Source: JAKVCB01 sp963578605
GTDB lineage: Bacteria > Planctomycetota > Planctomycetia > Pirellulales > Lacipirellulaceae
Reading direction: 5' to 3'
NCBI GenBank assembly: GCA_963578605.1
Contig: CAUZEA010000044.1
Coordinates: 1 to 44,087, forward strand
Length of the DNA stretch: 44,087 nt
This document shows positions 43,086 to 44,087 of the stretch, piece by piece. A model generated the notes under the pieces. The model was not told where the DNA came from, ran no database searches, and saw nothing but the letters and a program-made list of their open reading frames with translations. Both the position numbers and the translations under genes were made by a program. Each line of letters starts with the position of its first letter. Position 1 is the stretch's first letter.

Positions 43086-43754
43086 ATGGGACTTTTCGAC
43101 TTATTCTCCAAACCGAAGACATTCGAGAAAATCGATGATGCAATTTGGCTGACGCACGCAGCTAAACAGGTGGGCATTCTTCGAGAAATCGAGAAGCGGT
43201 TGGGCGAGGATGACCGAGTGCTCGTGGTTGCTCATTTTTCTGCCACACTGGAGGAAGCCTGTGAGGTGTTCCGACAAACGAACATTCCCTTCGAGCAGGA
43301 GCAGCACAAGTGGGACTCGCGTGACATCTCGCGGCTAATCCGACACAATAAATCTCACCCTTTCGTGGTCCTGGCGGAATCTTTGCCCGACACCTTTCCC
43401 GGGGGCCGGCAGAACCTGGTGGATGAAAGTGCACCTGTCGTTTCTGTAATGGTTCTCGAGCGACATCTGCTGTCATCTCAGGACGATCACGTCACTCTTT
43501 TCGCGCAAAGTCTCCCTGGGCGCAGTCGGTTGCGATTCTTTCAATCACTGGAGGACCCGCTCATACAAGTATTTGTCGGCGACGGGATTCGTAATACCTT
43601 GGAGCGATTGGGGTTGCAGCAGGACGAGTGCATCGAACACCGAATGATCAGCCGCTGGGTTCAAGCCGCACAACAGAAGGTCCAAAAGCAATCGGTCGGA
43701 AATTCAAAGGCCGAATCGGCCGAAGCATGGATTGAACGCAACATGCCACAATGA
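43086..43754 (+). CDS. SecA-like protein restricted to the second motor domain
   Basis: This 222-residue protein resembles the middle-to-late part of SecA. The segment VLVVAHFSATLEEACEVFRQ with NIPFEQEQHKW resembles nucleotide-binding domain 2 of SecA (VGTxSVExSExLSxxLxxxGIPHxVLNAKxH). The segment VSVMVLERHLLSSQDDHVTL matches SecA TERHESRRIDNQLRGR in position. RLRFFQSLEDPLIQVF, IRNTLERLGLQQDECIEHRM and WVQAAQQKVQ parallel SLEDDLMRxF, LMxRLGMxEGExIEHxMV and AQxKVE. There is no Walker A or DEAD domain and no preprotein cross-linking domain, and the arginine-finger loop reads FAQSLPGR. I infer an inactive SecA-derived paralogue; function unknown. It is preceded by a long non-coding stretch. Confidence 0.7.
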   Translation: MGLFDLFSKPKTFEKIDDAIWLTHAAKQVGILREIEKRLGEDDRVLVVAHFSATLEEACEVFRQTNIPFEQEQHKWDSRDISRLIRHNKSHPFVVLAESLPDTFPGGRQNLVDESAPVVSVMVLERHLLSSQDDHVTLFAQSLPGRSRLRFFQSLEDPLIQVFVGDGIRNTLERLGLQQDECIEHRMISRWVQAAQQKVQKQSVGNSKAESAEAWIERNMPQ

Positions 43755-43815
43755 AAAAAACAGCGAGCGTTAATCCTCGCGGTGATCCGAATTCTAACCG
43801 AAAGACAATTTTTAA

Positions 43816-43966
43816 ATGTCACCGACACCGATTTTCAGAAGGGTCCTGTGCCCGGCGGTAGTCCTAGTAGTGATGTTGACGGTGGCCGGTACCCGCGGGA
43901 GCCGGGCCAGAGCCGACATCGCATTTCAGTACTCTTTTACCGCCGACTCTGACACCGCGGCGTTGG
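43816..43966 (+). pseudogene. exported protein gene interrupted by an IS element
   Basis: The 5' part encodes a signal peptide (MSPTPIFRRVLCPAVVLVVM) and the start of a mature domain (ADIAFQYSFTADSDTAALV). The frame then enters the left end of an IS3-family element at about 43967 and is lost. This start resembles LamG-like or PEP-CTERM exported proteins of planctomycetes, but too little remains for assignment. Confidence 0.65.
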
Positions 43967-44087
43967 TGGGCTTCCCCCCTTTAACTGATCCAGGTCTATG
44001 AGAGAATCGCATCCGGGCGTAGCCCGGAAAGGATTTCCTCAGATGAAGAAGAACCGACACACGACCAAGCAGATTATTGAGAAGCTT
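43967..44087 (+). mobile_element. IS3-family element, left end (runs off right edge)
   Basis: The end begins TGGGCTTCCCCCC and has the same layout as the element at 1-241: terminal repeat, CCAGGT, GAGAGAATC, a CCGGG-type hairpin, AAAGGAT and the orfA ATG 76 bp in. About 17 of 28 terminal bases match. It is diverged, so it is a different element of the same group, inserted in the opposite orientation to the left-edge copy. Confidence 0.8.
44043..44087 (+). CDS. IS3-family transposase OrfA, first 15 codons
   Basis: The frame reads MKKNRHTTKQIIEKL, aligning with MSQKRHTVDQIIAKL of the left-edge element. The rest of OrfA and OrfB lie beyond the right edge. Confidence 0.75.
   Translation, partial: MKKNRHTTKQIIEKL

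Overview
The window reads as chromosomal DNA of a planctomycete (Pirellulales-like). This is inferred from a DUF1501 sulfatase-like protein, a large secreted protein that combines an autotransporter-like repeat region, a dockerin-like EF-hand segment and a PEP-CTERM tail, many exported beta-propeller or carbohydrate-active proteins, a Cys-rich outer-membrane protein, and generally weak Shine-Dalgarno signals. No rRNA, tRNA, CRISPR array or phage module was recognised.

1-3.5 kb is a decaying, IS-bounded segment. An IS3-family end lies at 1-241, followed by a 5'-truncated gene, an SBP56/methanethiol-oxidase-like gene with an in-frame TGA at a conserved Trp position, a broken response regulator, a J-domain-like remnant, a 187-bp fragment of the same IS (3230-3416) and the 3' tail of a membrane protein. 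3.7-9.6 kb is intact: an FMN reductase, an FG-GAP propeller protein, a small membrane protein, a ZIP-like transporter, and a LemA/DUF2207 pair.

9.8-12.7 kb holds a sialidase-like propeller and an internally duplicated exported protein. 13.0-16.8 kb is an RNA-chaperone island: a small basic protein and a Gly-rich RRM protein (minus strand), then a DEAD-box helicase and a cold-shock protein (plus strand). A promoter plus an intrinsic terminator sit directly ahead of the helicase. 17.5-30.2 kb mixes exported carbohydrate-active proteins (GH99-like, pectate-lyase-like, GH43/32-like) with a DUF5993-like/DsbB pair, an AEC transporter broken by an 8-bp tandem duplication, a DUF1501 protein and a C45 peptidase-like protein.

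30.4-34.3 kb carries an MFS exporter, an outer-membrane barrel candidate and a YrbL-like kinase-fold protein whose upstream region contains terminators. 34.6-41.0 kb is a co-directional run: VOC protein, small membrane protein, ABC ATPase, FtsX-like permease, a double metallo-beta-lactamase protein and an exported protein. Its last two genes overlap, as do the ATPase and permease. It is the best candidate here for an undescribed multi-gene system. Two CrcB/FluC fluoride-channel genes follow on the other strand, then a stand-alone protein resembling only the second motor domain and C-terminal motif of SecA, and finally an exported-protein gene cut by another IS3-family element that runs off the right edge.
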